A stretch of 64,000 nucleotides of DNA from Rhynchopus sp. YZ270_cl-10 (taxonomy: Eukaryota; Euglenozoa; Diplonemea; Diplonemida; Diplonemidae), in contig OZ037894.1 of assembly GCA_964035575.1 (NCBI GenBank), positions 1,285,295-1,349,294 of the forward strand. The letters are read 5' to 3'. Positions 35,346 through 49,109 of the stretch are shown here, piece by piece (position 1 is the stretch's first letter; the number at the start of each line of letters is the position of its first letter). The notes below the pieces were generated by a model. It was given only the letters and a program-made list of their open reading frames with translations, did no database searches and had not been told where the DNA came from. The position numbers were made by a program, and so were the translations under genes.

Positions 35346-38300
35346 TTGGTATGTATTGGGAAGAGTTCTGGAAGGTCATATTTGATGTCTAAGGCATCTA
35401 GGGTGCACAGGGGTGGCCGAACCTCCTGGAAAGTGAGCTTTGAAAAGGTGCACAGGGGGCTTTTCACTTTTATACAAGGGTGCACAGGGGACGAGACCCA
35501 CCATTGTTGTTGTTGATTTTGTTGTGCGTCATTGTTGTTTTCCCCTTTGGGTGTCAGTCAGTCGGGTCAGGTCACACTTACAGAAGTTCTCAAAAATTTT
35601 CACCAAAAAGAAAGCTACTAAACAGATTATGGAACTTCCTATTTATTTGTTTGTGTGTTACAGAGGAAACGGCTCACTCAATCCCCTCCTTCTCCTCCCC
35701 TCGAAAAAATCGACCAAAAAATCGTCATTTTTCGGGGTCACGGTGACAAAAAGTTGCATTTTTTCACGAAAAATGGTCGGAATGTGACTTGAATGGGCTC
35801 TAATGGGTATATTATGCACACAACATACCTAAATTATGTCGATATTTCACCGGCGGAGCCGAAAACATCGATTTTCAGGGTGTGCAAAACTGTAAAAATG
35901 ACGAAAATCGGAAAAATGACGATTTTTTGGTGAAAATATTTTTCACAGAAAATCGAATTTTACTATTAAGATTGGCTTTGGGCATGACCCAGTAAGGTTA
36001 CTATGGGCCCCATGGGACATATACACCCGAATACCAGGCCGTATTTTCAAAAAGTTGATAATCCCAGTATATGGTATGGCCCTGTGGTACGAAATTTTTG
36101 GCCGAAAAAATCGACCAAAAAATCGTCATTTTTCGGGGTCACGGTGACAAAAAGTTGCATTTTTTCACGAAAAATGGTCGGAATGTGACTTGAATGGGCT
36201 CTAATGGGTATATTATGCACATAACATACCTAAATTATGTCGATATTTCACCGGCGGAGCCGAAAAAATCGATTTTCAGGGTGTGCAAAACTGTAAAAAT
36301 CACCAAAATCCCAAAAATCACGATTTTTTTTCAAAAATATTTTTTTCAAAAAAATCGATTTTAAAATATTGGTTTGGCTTGTGCGGGGACCTGAATCTGG
36401 GGCAACATACCCTGTGGGACATACTGGGCCCGATGCAAGGCCGATTTTTCAAAAATATGGTTGCCCCGGTAGACGGTATGGCCCTGCAGGTCAGTGCATC
36501 GGGCCAAAAATCATGAAAAAATCATGATTTTGGGGTCTGGCACCCCATGGGCACATATATCTGGGGGTGTGAAATATGCATGGAATCGACCGATTGGGGG
36601 TGTTATAGGTCCTGGGGGCCCACATGGGCCATATTTCACGCTATTGGGTCACGGGAAAGTGATTTTGACATTTTTTCATCGATTTTAGCTGTGAGAACCC
36701 TTCAAAAACACTGATTTTGGGGTGTTTCTGAGACGGTACGCTATACCCAGGGTCATATTAGGTATTAGTCCGGTCGACTTTTTGAAAAAACGACCCCGCA
36801 ATGGACTCAGGGGTGCCAGATAGTGTATATGCACCAGAATGGATTCACGGGAAAAGTCAAAATTGGGTGTCAGATACATGCTGCCATAAGTGACGAATTT
36901 CAAAAGTTGAGATTTTTCGAAAATCAGGGTTCAGTACACGCTGTACCCAATCCTGGGGGCCAAAATTTTCAACTTTTTGAAAAAACGGGCGGTATATGGC
37001 CCTAAAGTGTCAAAATGAGTTAATTGCGACCTCGGACGGCCTCCGGAGATGAGTAGAAGTTTATTTACTGAAAAAAAAAGTCAAAACACAGGCAAAATCC
37101 CACCTTCCACAGGTACAGTCAAAACTTTTATCCAGATCTCATGTTTTTTCAAAAAATTTTAAATTGTTTTTATGACTAACACCTCCGAAATTTTTCCTGA
37201 TAAGATGGAATATGGTCCTGTCGTAGTATGCAGTGTGTTTGCAGGCAAAAATTTGCATTTTCTCGCCCCAGACATTTTTTTATACATAAAAGTGCATAAA
37301 GGGACCCCTGACCCCAAAATCCGGGTTCCAGCTTTTTGAAGGGGTCACCCTACAGGCCACCTCAAAAAGTTGGCCCGTAGGGCCAGCTTTTTGAAAAAAC
37401 GGGGTTGCGATGTGTCCTGGGGGCCCGAAGGGCCCCCAGGACACATCGCTGGGAAAAAAATATTAGGTTTTTGGGGGTCTATATAGGGTTGCTGTGGGGG
37501 TCACATGGCCGAAAAATGGCCATTTTTGGCCTATTTTTGGCCATTTTTTTAAGGTAAAAAATCCACTTTTTTTTTGTACATCCCCTTGCCCCCGGTAAAA
37601 TTTACCAAACATATGGCCCTGTTGGACATACTGGGCCCATGAGTCGGTCGCTGGATCACCAAACTAGTTGCCCTATTTGCTAAAATCATGTTTTCAGGGT
37701 CAAAAATAGGGTGTTTTTTAGGGTCAAAAATAGGGTGTTTTTCAGGGGTATGTTAACCACGTATGTGTCTTAGGGACCAAATTTTCCAGGAATGTGAACC
37801 AATCGGGTCGCAATGGGTCCAGGGGGCCCGGAGGGCCCCCATGCAGGGAAAATTTGCAACAATCCTGGGCAATGCTGGGGGCCGATAGGGTGTGCCTATA
37901 CACGTGTTTTTACGTGTTTTTGGGCACTTTTCAGGATTTTCGAAAATTTTTGCAACACCAAAATCAAAAATTTCGGTCTAGGAGGCCCATATCTGGAAAA
38001 AATCGATATTCCAATGGCCTCATTGGGACATATTGGGCCCAGGACCCTATTTTCAGGTCCCAGGAAAAGCCAAAACAATAAAAAAAATAGCTCAGGCGAC
38101 CCCCAAAAATAGGCGAAAAACAGCCATTTTTAGGGTGTTTTTTAGGGGTATTTTTACACACACAAATTGTTTACCATAGCACACCCCCAGGCTGCCTCAA
38201 AATTTTATCTTTATTTGATTTTTCCAACCCACATAGGGGTATTGGAGGCACAACTTTCACCAAGCCTGGGGAATTCGGCACTGCACACACACAACTGAAA

Positions 38301-39997
38301 AAGGCAAAAATCACCTGTTTTTCAAGGTGTCGCAGGGTAAATGTTGTTCCTTAAAAACCAAATTTTTTCTAAAAAATCGGCCCTGCGGGTGAAAAAACGA
38401 CACTATGGGGGGTATTCCAGGGTGTGGGGGCCCCAAAAATCCGGTTTAAGACCACGAGAGGGTCCGAATACACACCTGAGAAGGTCCCGGGGAGTAAAAA
38501 AATGGCCATTTTTGGGGGGTCAAAATCTCACTTTTTGGGGGGATGTTTGTATACCCAGTACCGACCCACTAGCTGGGATGCCCAACTTTTCGCGAATATG
38601 GGGGCCCGTAGGGCCCCCGGGGCCCAGGGGGCCCAAAATATCGTGTTGCAGATGCCAGGAGAACATGTTTCAATATTTTGGATACATTTTTCCATAGGGT
38701 CATTTTCAAAAGCACTGATTTTAGGGGTATTGAGCGAGGTACCCATACCCATGGGTTATCCTATATATTAGTTTTCACTCGGATGTGAAAAAACGATGTC
38801 GCAATGGATTCAGGGGGCCCAAATAGGGTATATGGCCCAGGAAATTTTCAAAAAGTTGACCCAACCAGGTTTTCAGGCATACAAGCCGGTAGGTCAACAG
38901 ATAGGGTGTTTTCCGCACCCAAAATATGGGGTCATGACCATGTGGGTCAGACCTGAATTGATAAATGTTTCGCACAGGTTTTCGCGAATACCCCCTCTAT
39001 TCCGAATGCGCTACAAGAGTTTTAAATTTTTGGCTATTTAGATTCACTTTTAAAAACAAAATGGGTCTCCAGAACACACATGAGGTTCACATGTACCTCT
39101 ACAGAAACCTTGGTTTTGGTCGGATTTTGAGGCCAATTTTTGGGTTCCCACCAATTTCCTAGGGTATACTGGGATATTGCCCGTGTGTCCAAAAGTGATT
39201 TTTGGGGCCTTAGGACCCCGGAGAATCCATTTAACGGTCGTTTTTGCACCGGAAAGACCTATCTAGTACCCAAAAATCGAATTTTCATATTTTTGAAAAA
39301 GTGACCAAAAATCGACTTTTTTTGGTAACATTGTATGGCATAAATTATTCTACATAATGTGTGATGCTTGAATAAAAACTTACGACCCCATAATGTACTC
39401 GGAACTCACCCATGTAATTGTTGAGAAAAAAAAACTTTCCGAAAAAATGAAATTTCAACCCGAATATGCACATTTGGGTCATTTTACGGCTATGTAGGTC
39501 ATTTTGTATGTGTTTTTCGATTATATAGGTGATTAGGATATGTGTGATGCTCAGATTAAATCGTAAGACCCCGCAATTGACTCAAATGTGCCCAAAAACC
39601 CTATACACCCAAGATTATTAACTTTTCCAGCATATTGGACATCCTTAGGTATGGTTATAAGCCATGATACGGCTATTGCTGGAAAAATAGCCGTAAATTG
39701 TGGTTGGTATTGATTTCAGAAATTATGTGATGCTTAGATCATGCCATAGACGCTTTTAATGGATTCATATGAGCTCATACTACCCATATACCCCTTCAGA
39801 AGCCCCTTTTGACTCTTATGAATATCCTTATATAGGCTTCCACTTGTGCAGAACCTTCTCAGTGTACAAGATGTTAGGTACAAAAAAACCATCATATTTT
39901 TTACACTACTGGCATGCTTCCCAGGACGCGTCTGTACTCAGAACGTTGTAGAGAAAAAAGGCAACCAACGATTTCTAAACACGGATGCTGCCAGATC
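35346..39997 (+). repeat. Higher-order repeat unit 4 (4652 bp)
   Basis: Carries the shorter ATGAGCTCATAC variant; otherwise the same as the other units. Confidence 0.97.
39911..39997 (+). pseudogene. SL promoter plus truncated SL RNA gene (unit 4)
   Basis: Same structure, with 17 nt of leader from 39963, then transposon end and satellite. Confidence 0.93.
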
Positions 39998-41362
39998 TTA
40001 GCTCCTTAGCTCCTTAGCTCCTTAGCTCCTTAGCTCCTTAGCTCCTTAGCTCCTTAGCTCCTTAGCTCCTTAGCTCCTTAGCTCCTTAGCTCCTTAGCTC
40101 CTTAGCTCCTTAGCTCCTTAGCTCCTTAGCTCCTTAGCTCCTTAGCTCCTTAGCTCCTTAGCTCCTTAGCTCCTTAGCTCCTTAGCTCCTTAGCTCCTTA
40201 GCTCCTTAGCTCCTTAGCTCCTTAGCTCCTTAGCTCCTTAGCTCCTTAGCTCCTTAGCTCCTTAGCTCCTTAGCTCCTTAGCTCCTTAGCTCCTTAGCTC
40301 CTTAGCTCCTTAGCTCCTTAGCTCCTTAGCTCCTTAGCTCCTTAGCTCCTTAGCTCCTTAGCTCCTTAGCTCCTTAGCTCCTTAGCTCCTTAGCTCCTTA
40401 GCTCCTTAGCTCCTTAGCTCCTTAGCTCCTTAGCTCCTTAGCTCCTTAGCTCCTTAGCTCCTTAGCTCCTTAGCTCCTTAGCTCCTTAGCTCCTTAGCTC
40501 CTTAGCTCCTTAGCTCCTTAGCTCCTTAGCTCCTTAGCTCCTTAGCTCCTTAGCTCCTTAGCTCCTTAGCTCCTTAGCTCCTTAGCTCCTTAGCTCCTTA
40601 GCTCCTTAGCTCCTTAGCTCCTTAGCTCCTTAGCTCCTTAGCTCCTTAGCTCCTTAGCTCCTTAGCTCCTTAGCTCCTTAGCTCCTTAGCTCCTTAGCTC
40701 CTTAGCTCCTTAGCTCCTTAGCTCCTTAGCTCCTTAGCTCCTTAGCTCCTTAGCTCCTTAGCTCCTTAGCTCCTTAGCTCCTTAGCTCCTTAGCTCCTTA
40801 GCTCCTTAGCTCCTTAGCTCCTTAGCTCCTTAGCTCCTTAGCTCCTTAGCTCCTTAGCTCCTTAGCTCCTTAGCTCCTTAGCTCCTTAGCTCCTTAGCTC
40901 CTTAGCTCCTTAGCTCCTTAGCTCCTTAGCTCCTTAGCTCCTTAGCTCCTTAGCTCCTTAGCTCCTTAGCTCCTTAGCTCCTTAGCTCCTTAGCTCCTTA
41001 GCTCCTTAGCTCCTTAGCTCCTTAGCTCCTTAGCTCCTTAGCTCCTTAGCTCCTTAGCTCCTTAGCTCCTTAGCTCCTTAGCTCCTTAGCTCCTTAGCTC
41101 CTTAGCTCCTTAGCTCCTTAGCTCCTTAGCTCCTTAGCTCCTTAGCTCCTTAGCTCCTTAGCTCCTTAGCTCCTTAGCTCCTTAGCTCCTTAGCTCCTTA
41201 GCTCCTTAGCTCCTTAGCTCCTTAGCTCCTTAGCTCCTTAGCTCCTTAGCTCCTTAGCTCCTTAGCTCCTTAGCTCCTTAGCTCCTTAGCTCCTTAGCTC
41301 CTTAGCTCCTTAGCTCCTTAGCTCCTTAGCTCCTTAGCTCCTTAGCTCCTTAGCTCCTTAGC
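39998..41362 (+). repeat. (TTAGCTCC)n array 5, about 171 copies
   Basis: Perfect 8-bp repeat, 1365 bp, the shortest of the five. Confidence 0.98.
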
Positions 41363-44300
41363 TTGGTATGTATTGGGAAGAGTTCTGGAAGGTCATATTT
41401 GATGTCTAAGGCATCTAGGGTGCACAGGGGTGGCCGAACCTCCTGGAAAGTGAGCTTTGAAAAGGTGCACAGGGGGCTTTTCACTTTTATACAAGGGTGC
41501 ACAGGGGACGAGACCCACCATTGTTGTTGTTGATTTTGTTGTGCGTCATTGTTGTTTTCCCCTTTGGGTGTCAGTCAGTCGGGTCAGGTCACACTTACAG
41601 AAGTTCTCAAAAATTTTCACCAAAAAGAAAGCTACTAAACAGATTATGGAACTTCCTATTTATTTGTTTGTGTGTTACAGAGGAAACGGCTCACTCAATC
41701 CCCTCCTTCTCCTCCCCTCGAAAAAATCGACCAAAAAATCGTCATTTTTCGGGGTCACGGTGACAAAAAGTTGCATTTTTTCACGAAAAATGGTCGGAAT
41801 GTGACTTGAATGGGCTCTAATGGGTATATTATGCACACAACATACCTAAATTATGTCGATATTTCACCGGCGGAGCCGAAAACATCGATTTTCAGGGTGT
41901 GCAAAACTGTAAAAATGACGAAAATCGGAAAAATGACGATTTTTTGGTGAAAATATTTTTCACAGAAAATCGAATTTTACTATTAAGATTGGCTTTGGGC
42001 ATGACCCAGTAAGGTTACTATGGGCCCCATGGGACATATACACCCGAATACCAGGCCGTATTTTCAAAAAGTTGATAATCCCAGTATATGGTATGGCCCT
42101 GTGGTACGAAATTTTTGGCCGAAAAAATCGACCAAAAAATCGTCATTTTTCGGGGTCACGGTGACAAAAAGTTGCATTTTTTCACGAAAAATGGTCGGAA
42201 TGTGACTTGAATGGGCTCTAATGGGTATATTATGCACATAACATACCTAAATTATGTCGATATTTCACCGGCGGAGCCGAAAAAATCGATTTTCAGGGTG
42301 TGCAAAACTGTAAAAATCACCAAAATCCCAAAAATCACGATTTTTTTTCAAAAATATTTTTTTCAAAAAAATCGATTTTAAAATATTGGTTTGGCTTGTG
42401 CGGGGACCTGAATCTGGGGCAACATACCCTGTGGGACATACTGGGCCCGATGCAAGGCCGATTTTTCAAAAATATGGTTGCCCCGGTAGACGGTATGGCC
42501 CTGCAGGTCAGTGCATCGGGCCAAAAATCATGAAAAAATCATGATTTTGGGGTCTGGCACCCCATGGGCACATATATCTGGGGGTGTGAAATATGCATGG
42601 AATCGACCGATTGGGGGTGTTATAGGTCCTGGGGGCCCACATGGGCCATATTTCACGCTATTGGGTCACGGGAAAGTGATTTTGACATTTTTTCATCGAT
42701 TTTAGCTGTGAGAACCCTTCAAAAACACTGATTTTGGGGTGTTTCTGAGACGGTACGCTATACCCAGGGTCATATTAGGTATTAGTCCGGTCGACTTTTT
42801 GAAAAAACGACCCCGCAATGGACTCAGGGGTGCCAGATAGTGTATATGCACCAGAATGGATTCACGGGAAAAGTCAAAATTGGGTGTCAGATACATGCTG
42901 CCATAAGTGACGAATTTCAAAAGTTGAGATTTTTCGAAAATCAGGGTTCAGTACACGCTGTACCCAATCCTGGGGGCCAAAATTTTCAACTTTTTGAAAA
43001 AACGGGCGGTATATGGCCCTAAAGTGTCAAAATGAGTTAATTGCGACCTCGGACGGCCTCCGGAGATGAGTAGAAGTTTATTTACTGAAAAAAAAAGTCA
43101 AAACACAGGCAAAATCCCACCTTCCACAGGTACAGTCAAAACTTTTATCCAGATCTCATGTTTTTTCAAAAAATTTTAAATTGTTTTTATGACTAACACC
43201 TCCGAAATTTTTCCTGATAAGATGGAATATGGTCCTGTCGTAGTATGCAGTGTGTTTGCAGGCAAAAATTTGCATTTTCTCGCCCCAGACATTTTTTTAT
43301 ACATAAAAGTGCATAAAGGGACCCCTGACCCCAAAATCCGGGTTCCAGCTTTTTGAAGGGGTCACCCTACAGGCCACCTCAAAAAGTTGGCCCGTAGGGC
43401 CAGCTTTTTGAAAAAACGGGGTTGCGATGTGTCCTGGGGGCCCGAAGGGCCCCCAGGACACATCGCTGGGAAAAAAATATTAGGTTTTTGGGGGTCTATA
43501 TAGGGTTGCTGTGGGGGTCACATGGCCGAAAAATGGCCATTTTTGGCCTATTTTTGGCCATTTTTTTAAGGTAAAAAATCCACTTTTTTTTTGTACATCC
43601 CCTTGCCCCCGGTAAAATTTACCAAACATATGGCCCTGTTGGACATACTGGGCCCATGAGTCGGTCGCTGGATCACCAAACTAGTTGCCCTATTTGCTAA
43701 AATCATGTTTTCAGGGTCAAAAATAGGGTGTTTTTTAGGGTCAAAAATAGGGTGTTTTTCAGGGGTATGTTAACCACGTATGTGTCTTAGGGACCAAATT
43801 TTCCAGGAATGTGAACCAATCGGGTCGCAATGGGTCCAGGGGGCCCGGAGGGCCCCCATGCAGGGAAAATTTGCAACAATCCTGGGCAATGCTGGGGGCC
43901 GATAGGGTGTGCCTATACACGTGTTTTTACGTGTTTTTGGGCACTTTTCAGGATTTTCGAAAATTTTTGCAACACCAAAATCAAAAATTTCGGTCTAGGA
44001 GGCCCATATCTGGAAAAAATCGATATTCCAATGGCCTCATTGGGACATATTGGGCCCAGGACCCTATTTTCAGGTCCCAGGAAAAGCCAAAACAATAAAA
44101 AAAATAGCTCAGGCGACCCCCAAAAATAGGCGAAAAACAGCCATTTTTAGGGTGTTTTTTAGGGGTATTTTTACACACACAAATTGTTTACCATAGCACA
44201 CCCCCAGGCTGCCTCAAAATTTTATCTTTATTTGATTTTTCCAACCCACATAGGGGTATTGGAGGCACAACTTTCACCAAGCCTGGGGAATTCGGCACTG

Positions 44301-46014
44301 CACACACACAACTGAAAAAGGCAAAAATCACCTGTTTTTCAAGGTGTCGCAGGGTAAATGTTGTTCCTTAAAAACCAAATTTTTTCTAAAAAATCGGCCC
44401 TGCGGGTGAAAAAACGACACTATGGGGGGTATTCCAGGGTGTGGGGGCCCCAAAAATCCGGTTTAAGACCACGAGAGGGTCCGAATACACACCTGAGAAG
44501 GTCCCGGGGAGTAAAAAAATGGCCATTTTTGGGGGGTCAAAATCTCACTTTTTGGGGGGATGTTTGTATACCCAGTACCGACCCACTAGCTGGGATGCCC
44601 AACTTTTCGCGAATATGGGGGCCCGTAGGGCCCCCGGGGCCCAGGGGGCCCAAAATATCGTGTTGCAGATGCCAGGAGAACATGTTTCAATATTTTGGAT
44701 ACATTTTTCCATAGGGTCATTTTCAAAAGCACTGATTTTAGGGGTATTGAGCGAGGTACCCATACCCATGGGTTATCCTATATATTAGTTTTCACTCGGA
44801 TGTGAAAAAACGATGTCGCAATGGATTCAGGGGGCCCAAATAGGGTATATGGCCCAGGAAATTTTCAAAAAGTTGACCCAACCAGGTTTTCAGGCATACA
44901 AGCCGGTAGGTCAACAGATAGGGTGTTTTCCGCACCCAAAATATGGGGTCATGACCATGTGGGTCAGACCTGAATTGATAAATGTTTCGCACAGGTTTTC
45001 GCGAATACCCCCTCTATTCCGAATGCGCTACAAGAGTTTTAAATTTTTGGCTATTTAGATTCACTTTTAAAAACAAAATGGGTCTCCAGAACACACATGA
45101 GGTTCACATGTACCTCTACAGAAACCTTGGTTTTGGTCGGATTTTGAGGCCAATTTTTGGGTTCCCACCAATTTCCTAGGGTATACTGGGATATTGCCCG
45201 TGTGTCCAAAAGTGATTTTTGGGGCCTTAGGACCCCGGAGAATCCATTTAACGGTCGTTTTTGCACCGGAAAGACCTATCTAGTACCCAAAAATCGAATT
45301 TTCATATTTTTGAAAAAGTGACCAAAAATCGACTTTTTTTGGTAACATTGTATGGCATAAATTATTCTACATAATGTGTGATGCTTGAATAAAAACTTAC
45401 GACCCCATAATGTACTCGGAACTCACCCATGTAATTGTTGAGAAAAAAAAACTTTCCGAAAAAATGAAATTTCAACCCGAATATGCACATTTGGGTCATT
45501 TTACGGCTATGTAGGTCATTTTGTATGTGTTTTTCGATTATATAGGTGATTAGGATATGTGTGATGCTCAGATTAAATCGTAAGACCCCGCAATTGACTC
45601 AAATGTGCCCAAAAACCCTATACACCCAAGATTATTAACTTTTCCAGCATATTGGACATCCTTAGGTATGGTTATAAGCCATGATACGGCTATTGCTGGA
45701 AAAATAGCCGTAAATTGTGGTTGGTATTGATTTCAGAAATTATGTGATGCTTAGATCATGCCATAGACGCTTTTAATGGATTCATATGAGCTCATACTAC
45801 CCATATACCCCTTCAGAAGCCCCTTTTGACTCTTATGAATATCCTTATATAGGCTTCCACTTGTGCAGAACCTTCTCAGTGTACAAGATGTTAGGTACAA
45901 AAAAACCATCATATTTTTTACACTACTGGCATGCTTCCCAGGACGCGTCTGTACTCAGAACGTTGTAGAGAAAAAAGGCAACCAACGATTTCTAAACACG
46001 GATGCTGCCAGATC
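41363..46014 (+). repeat. Higher-order repeat unit 5 (4652 bp), running into a complete transposon
   Basis: Same sequence and variant as units 3 and 4, but after the shared 18 bp of transposon end (45997-46014) the sequence continues as the full 3.0-kb element instead of satellite. This is probably the parental arrangement of the array. Confidence 0.96.
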
Positions 46015-48617
46015 TGGCCAGATCTCCAGATCTGGGCCGCCCAGATCTGGCCAGATCTGGGAAAATTTTTTTTTTTTTTGAAAAAAAAAAAAAATTTTTT
46101 CCCAGACGTCCCAGATCTGGCCAGATCTGGCCAGATCTGGCCACATCTGGGAGATCTGGGACGTCTGGGAAAATATTTTTTTCCAGGTACCCCCAATGAC
46201 ATAACGAAGTATCGCTTGAAGTACCGTTCAATAAACGTTGCTCGTGTGTGCAAGTTACGAAGTAGGACACACAAGGTATATCAAACGATAAATCAATCAG
46301 ATAAACGTTACATCATTGGAAAATTGTTGGCACCGCCGCCCTGTCTTCGTATTTATTACGTCGACAGGCCAAACAGCGTTGGGCTCAGAAGAAGCAGTGC
46401 AAAACACTGGGGATCAACATGAGAACCAACTCCCAACAACACAGGCTACCGAAGTAGCAGGTGGGGTGTTGCGGGTGTTTGGGGTGAAAGAAAATCGATT
46501 TTGGTAAGTTACAGCAGAAAATTCTTAAGTTTGCACAATTGAGAAGGGTGTTACCACTGCCTAATATTATTCGTACATGTGAACCGGTAAGGTCGAGAAG
46601 GGTGGACACGGCATACAAGTACAAGTACAAGTAAGACGTACCTTCTACAAAGGCTGAATTCGCAATTCTTAAGGGATTGAATTCAGCCCCCACGTGGTGT
46701 TTTTGAGAAAATCATTCCATGGTATACAACTATGGTTCCCGAAGAATGATTCGCCCCTCCTCGTTCATGCAAACTTAAGAAAATTCTGAAGTAACTACAA
46801 CCTGGCGTGCGGGTACAGATGCATTGCTTTGTTCTTTCCTCAAAGTCATGTGTGATCTCTCGGGTCTGTACTAAAGTCAGTGTTTAGATAAGCATCCACT
46901 TGACTCGTTCTAACAACCGTTGAAATCTAGAACAAAACAATACACTGCCCCTTCTCACACCAAGCCGCCATGCTTCAAGAGCATGCCCTGGGCAAAAATT
47001 ACTGTGACAAAAATTAGTTTTCTGGGGGAACGCAATATTTTCTTGTGCCTAGTCCTCCGCAAGCAGAGGACAGACTTTCCGGATCCCGAAGTCGAATTTC
47101 TTGCACTAGCTACGCTCCCTGGGTTAAATGGCTATAGCAGTGACTGACTAAGAGTTTCATAATAATTAGGGTGGTCTATGGGGTGGGTTAATGGAAAAGT
47201 TGGTATATAAACCCGACTTTTACGATCGCCACCTGGTTTTGAAATAATTGCACCAGCTCTTCCGTCGGCACTGCTTCGCTGTTATGATGAAGGGTCGTCG
47301 GTTCGGGTACCTGTTAAGAGAAATTGAATGTAAAAGTAGAGACTACAACAAAAAAACAAACAAACAAACAAGAAGCCGCCCCGTACCCCTTAAACGTAAA
47401 AGTGACATTTTTGTTGACAAAAAAAAAAAATAGCTAAAAAATAGCGAACATGTCGAAAAGGGAGAAAATCGGGGGGTTAAAAACATACCTTGCACTCGGC
47501 CCACTCTCCAGGTACAAAGAACATCACTGCACGACAAACCCACTACTACGATAGAAAATAACTATTTTTTACCGAACAGAAAGGTCGTTTTATTGATGAG
47601 TGTTTTCTGAGTGCACACTCAGTGGGGACAAAATGCAACACTTACCGAAAAAATTCTCCAATCGGACAAAAACCTTTCTAAACACCCAAAAAAAAACACC
47701 TCAGTCCACATCCGCTGGGGTCGCGAGATGGAAATATATGGTTTTACACCACTTTTGGGGGGTCTAGCGTGGGTCCCAGATGCATTTTGCAACGGGTCTG
47801 TGTGTGTGCCTCAACCGCTTCACAGTACCCTTTTTTGTAACTGAAAACGACGCATCCTGTACCTAAGTGCACTGAAGCCTTGCTTGCGTCCTCCTTCGTG
47901 GTTTTGGGCGTTCGCATGCGAGAATCATTATCGCATTCTCACATGTAATTCTCGCATCACGGAGAGGATTTTAGCGTTACGTGACCACAAAAAAAGTGCA
48001 CAAAATTAGTTTGGTCAAAAATCACCTTGCACTTGTGAAGGAATTGCTGAGGAAATCTGAAATATGCGTGTTTTGGTACACAAAAGTGCGTTTTGGGTGG
48101 TTCTGAAGGGTCAAAACACCAAAAAAAAACGTTTTTTTGCATTTTTGGTCACCCAAGGACCCACTATTTTGGTTGATATTTTTTTTTTTCCCTTTGCGAA
48201 AAAATACCCAAAAATCACGGCTATAAAAACGCTAAGGAAAAATCGATTTTCATTTTTTGGGCAGAGAAGTGCGTTTTAGGCGCCCACAGATGGTCAAAAC
48301 ATCAAAATTTTTGTGTTTTTGGCATCTTTGGACACCCAAGGACCCACTATCAGGGGTGAATTTTTTTTGCCTGAGATTTGCCTTTGCCAGAAATCGAAGA
48401 AAAAAAAATTATGAAGGAAATTGCTAAGAAAAAGTCGAAATTGTGGGCCCCTGTACTGCATATGGCGGTACCAGATCGTCAAAACACCCGACTCTTGCGT
48501 TTTTTTGCACTTTTTGGTACACAAAAACCCTGCTCAGGGGTCAAAATTTTCCCGGAAAAAAAAAATTTTTTTTTTCGAGATTTTTCAAAAATCGACTTGT
48601 CTTTGGTAAAAACCATG

Positions 48618-48648
<31 letters not shown>

Positions 48649-49109
48649 GAAATTTCGGGTTCGCAAAACCACGTTTTAGACCCCCACAGATGCTCAAAAG
48701 TGCCAAATTTTGCTTTAAATGGCCTCAAATCGTCGAAATTAGCCCTTTTTAGGGGCGAAAAAAAAAATTCGAGAGTCCCTTTCCCTGGGAGACAATAGCC
48801 AGAAATCTGAGGGAAAAAAAAAACTGGCCAGATTTCCAGATCTGGCCAGATCTGGGGAGTTTTTTTTTTTTTTTGAAAAAAAAAATTTCCCAGATTCCCA
48901 GATCTGGCCAGATCTGGCCAGATCTGGAAACAAGATCTCCACATCTGGAAAACGAGCCAGATCTGGGAAATTGGCCCCCAAATCTGGCCAGATCTGGCAG
49001 CATCCGTGTCTAAAGCTACAGTTTCTGTACTTCATTGGTATGGAAGCATGAAGATTATTCTTCTCACACAACTTTGTCAAAACATGGCTAGTTTCGAAAG
49101 AGACTGGCC
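45980..49109 (+). pseudogene. SL RNA gene interrupted by a transposon
   Basis: The 5' part is 45980-45996 (AACCAACGATTTCTAAA) and the 3' part is 49009-49109 (TCTAAAGCTACAG through the 3' hairpin and T-run). TCTAAA occurs at both junctions (45991-45996 and 49009-49014). Removing the insert and one TCTAAA gives an ordinary SL gene like its neighbours. Its upstream element lies 40 nt before 45980. Confidence 0.96.
45997..49008 (-). mobile_element. 3.0-kb DNA transposon inserted in an SL RNA gene
   Basis: Begins CACGGATGCTGCCAGATCTG and ends with the complement of that sequence at 49008, with a 6-bp target duplication TCTAAA. The subterminal regions are packed with CCAGATCTGG palindromes around poly-T/poly-A. 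The core is homologous, inverted, to the element at 1299-4200: both carry ACTCTCGAATTTTTTTT next to GGCGGCGGTGCC-containing and GGTCGTCGGTTCGGGTACC-containing blocks. No transposase is visible. The 75-residue non-ATG frame at 46920-47147 is the counterpart of the one in the other copy. Non-autonomous; superfamily not assignable from sequence alone. Confidence 0.92.

Noticed and set aside
15955-46274. Many 60-118-codon frames repeated in the five units
   Set aside because: They recur only because the units are copies, overlap each other on both strands and translate low-complexity, repeat-derived DNA.
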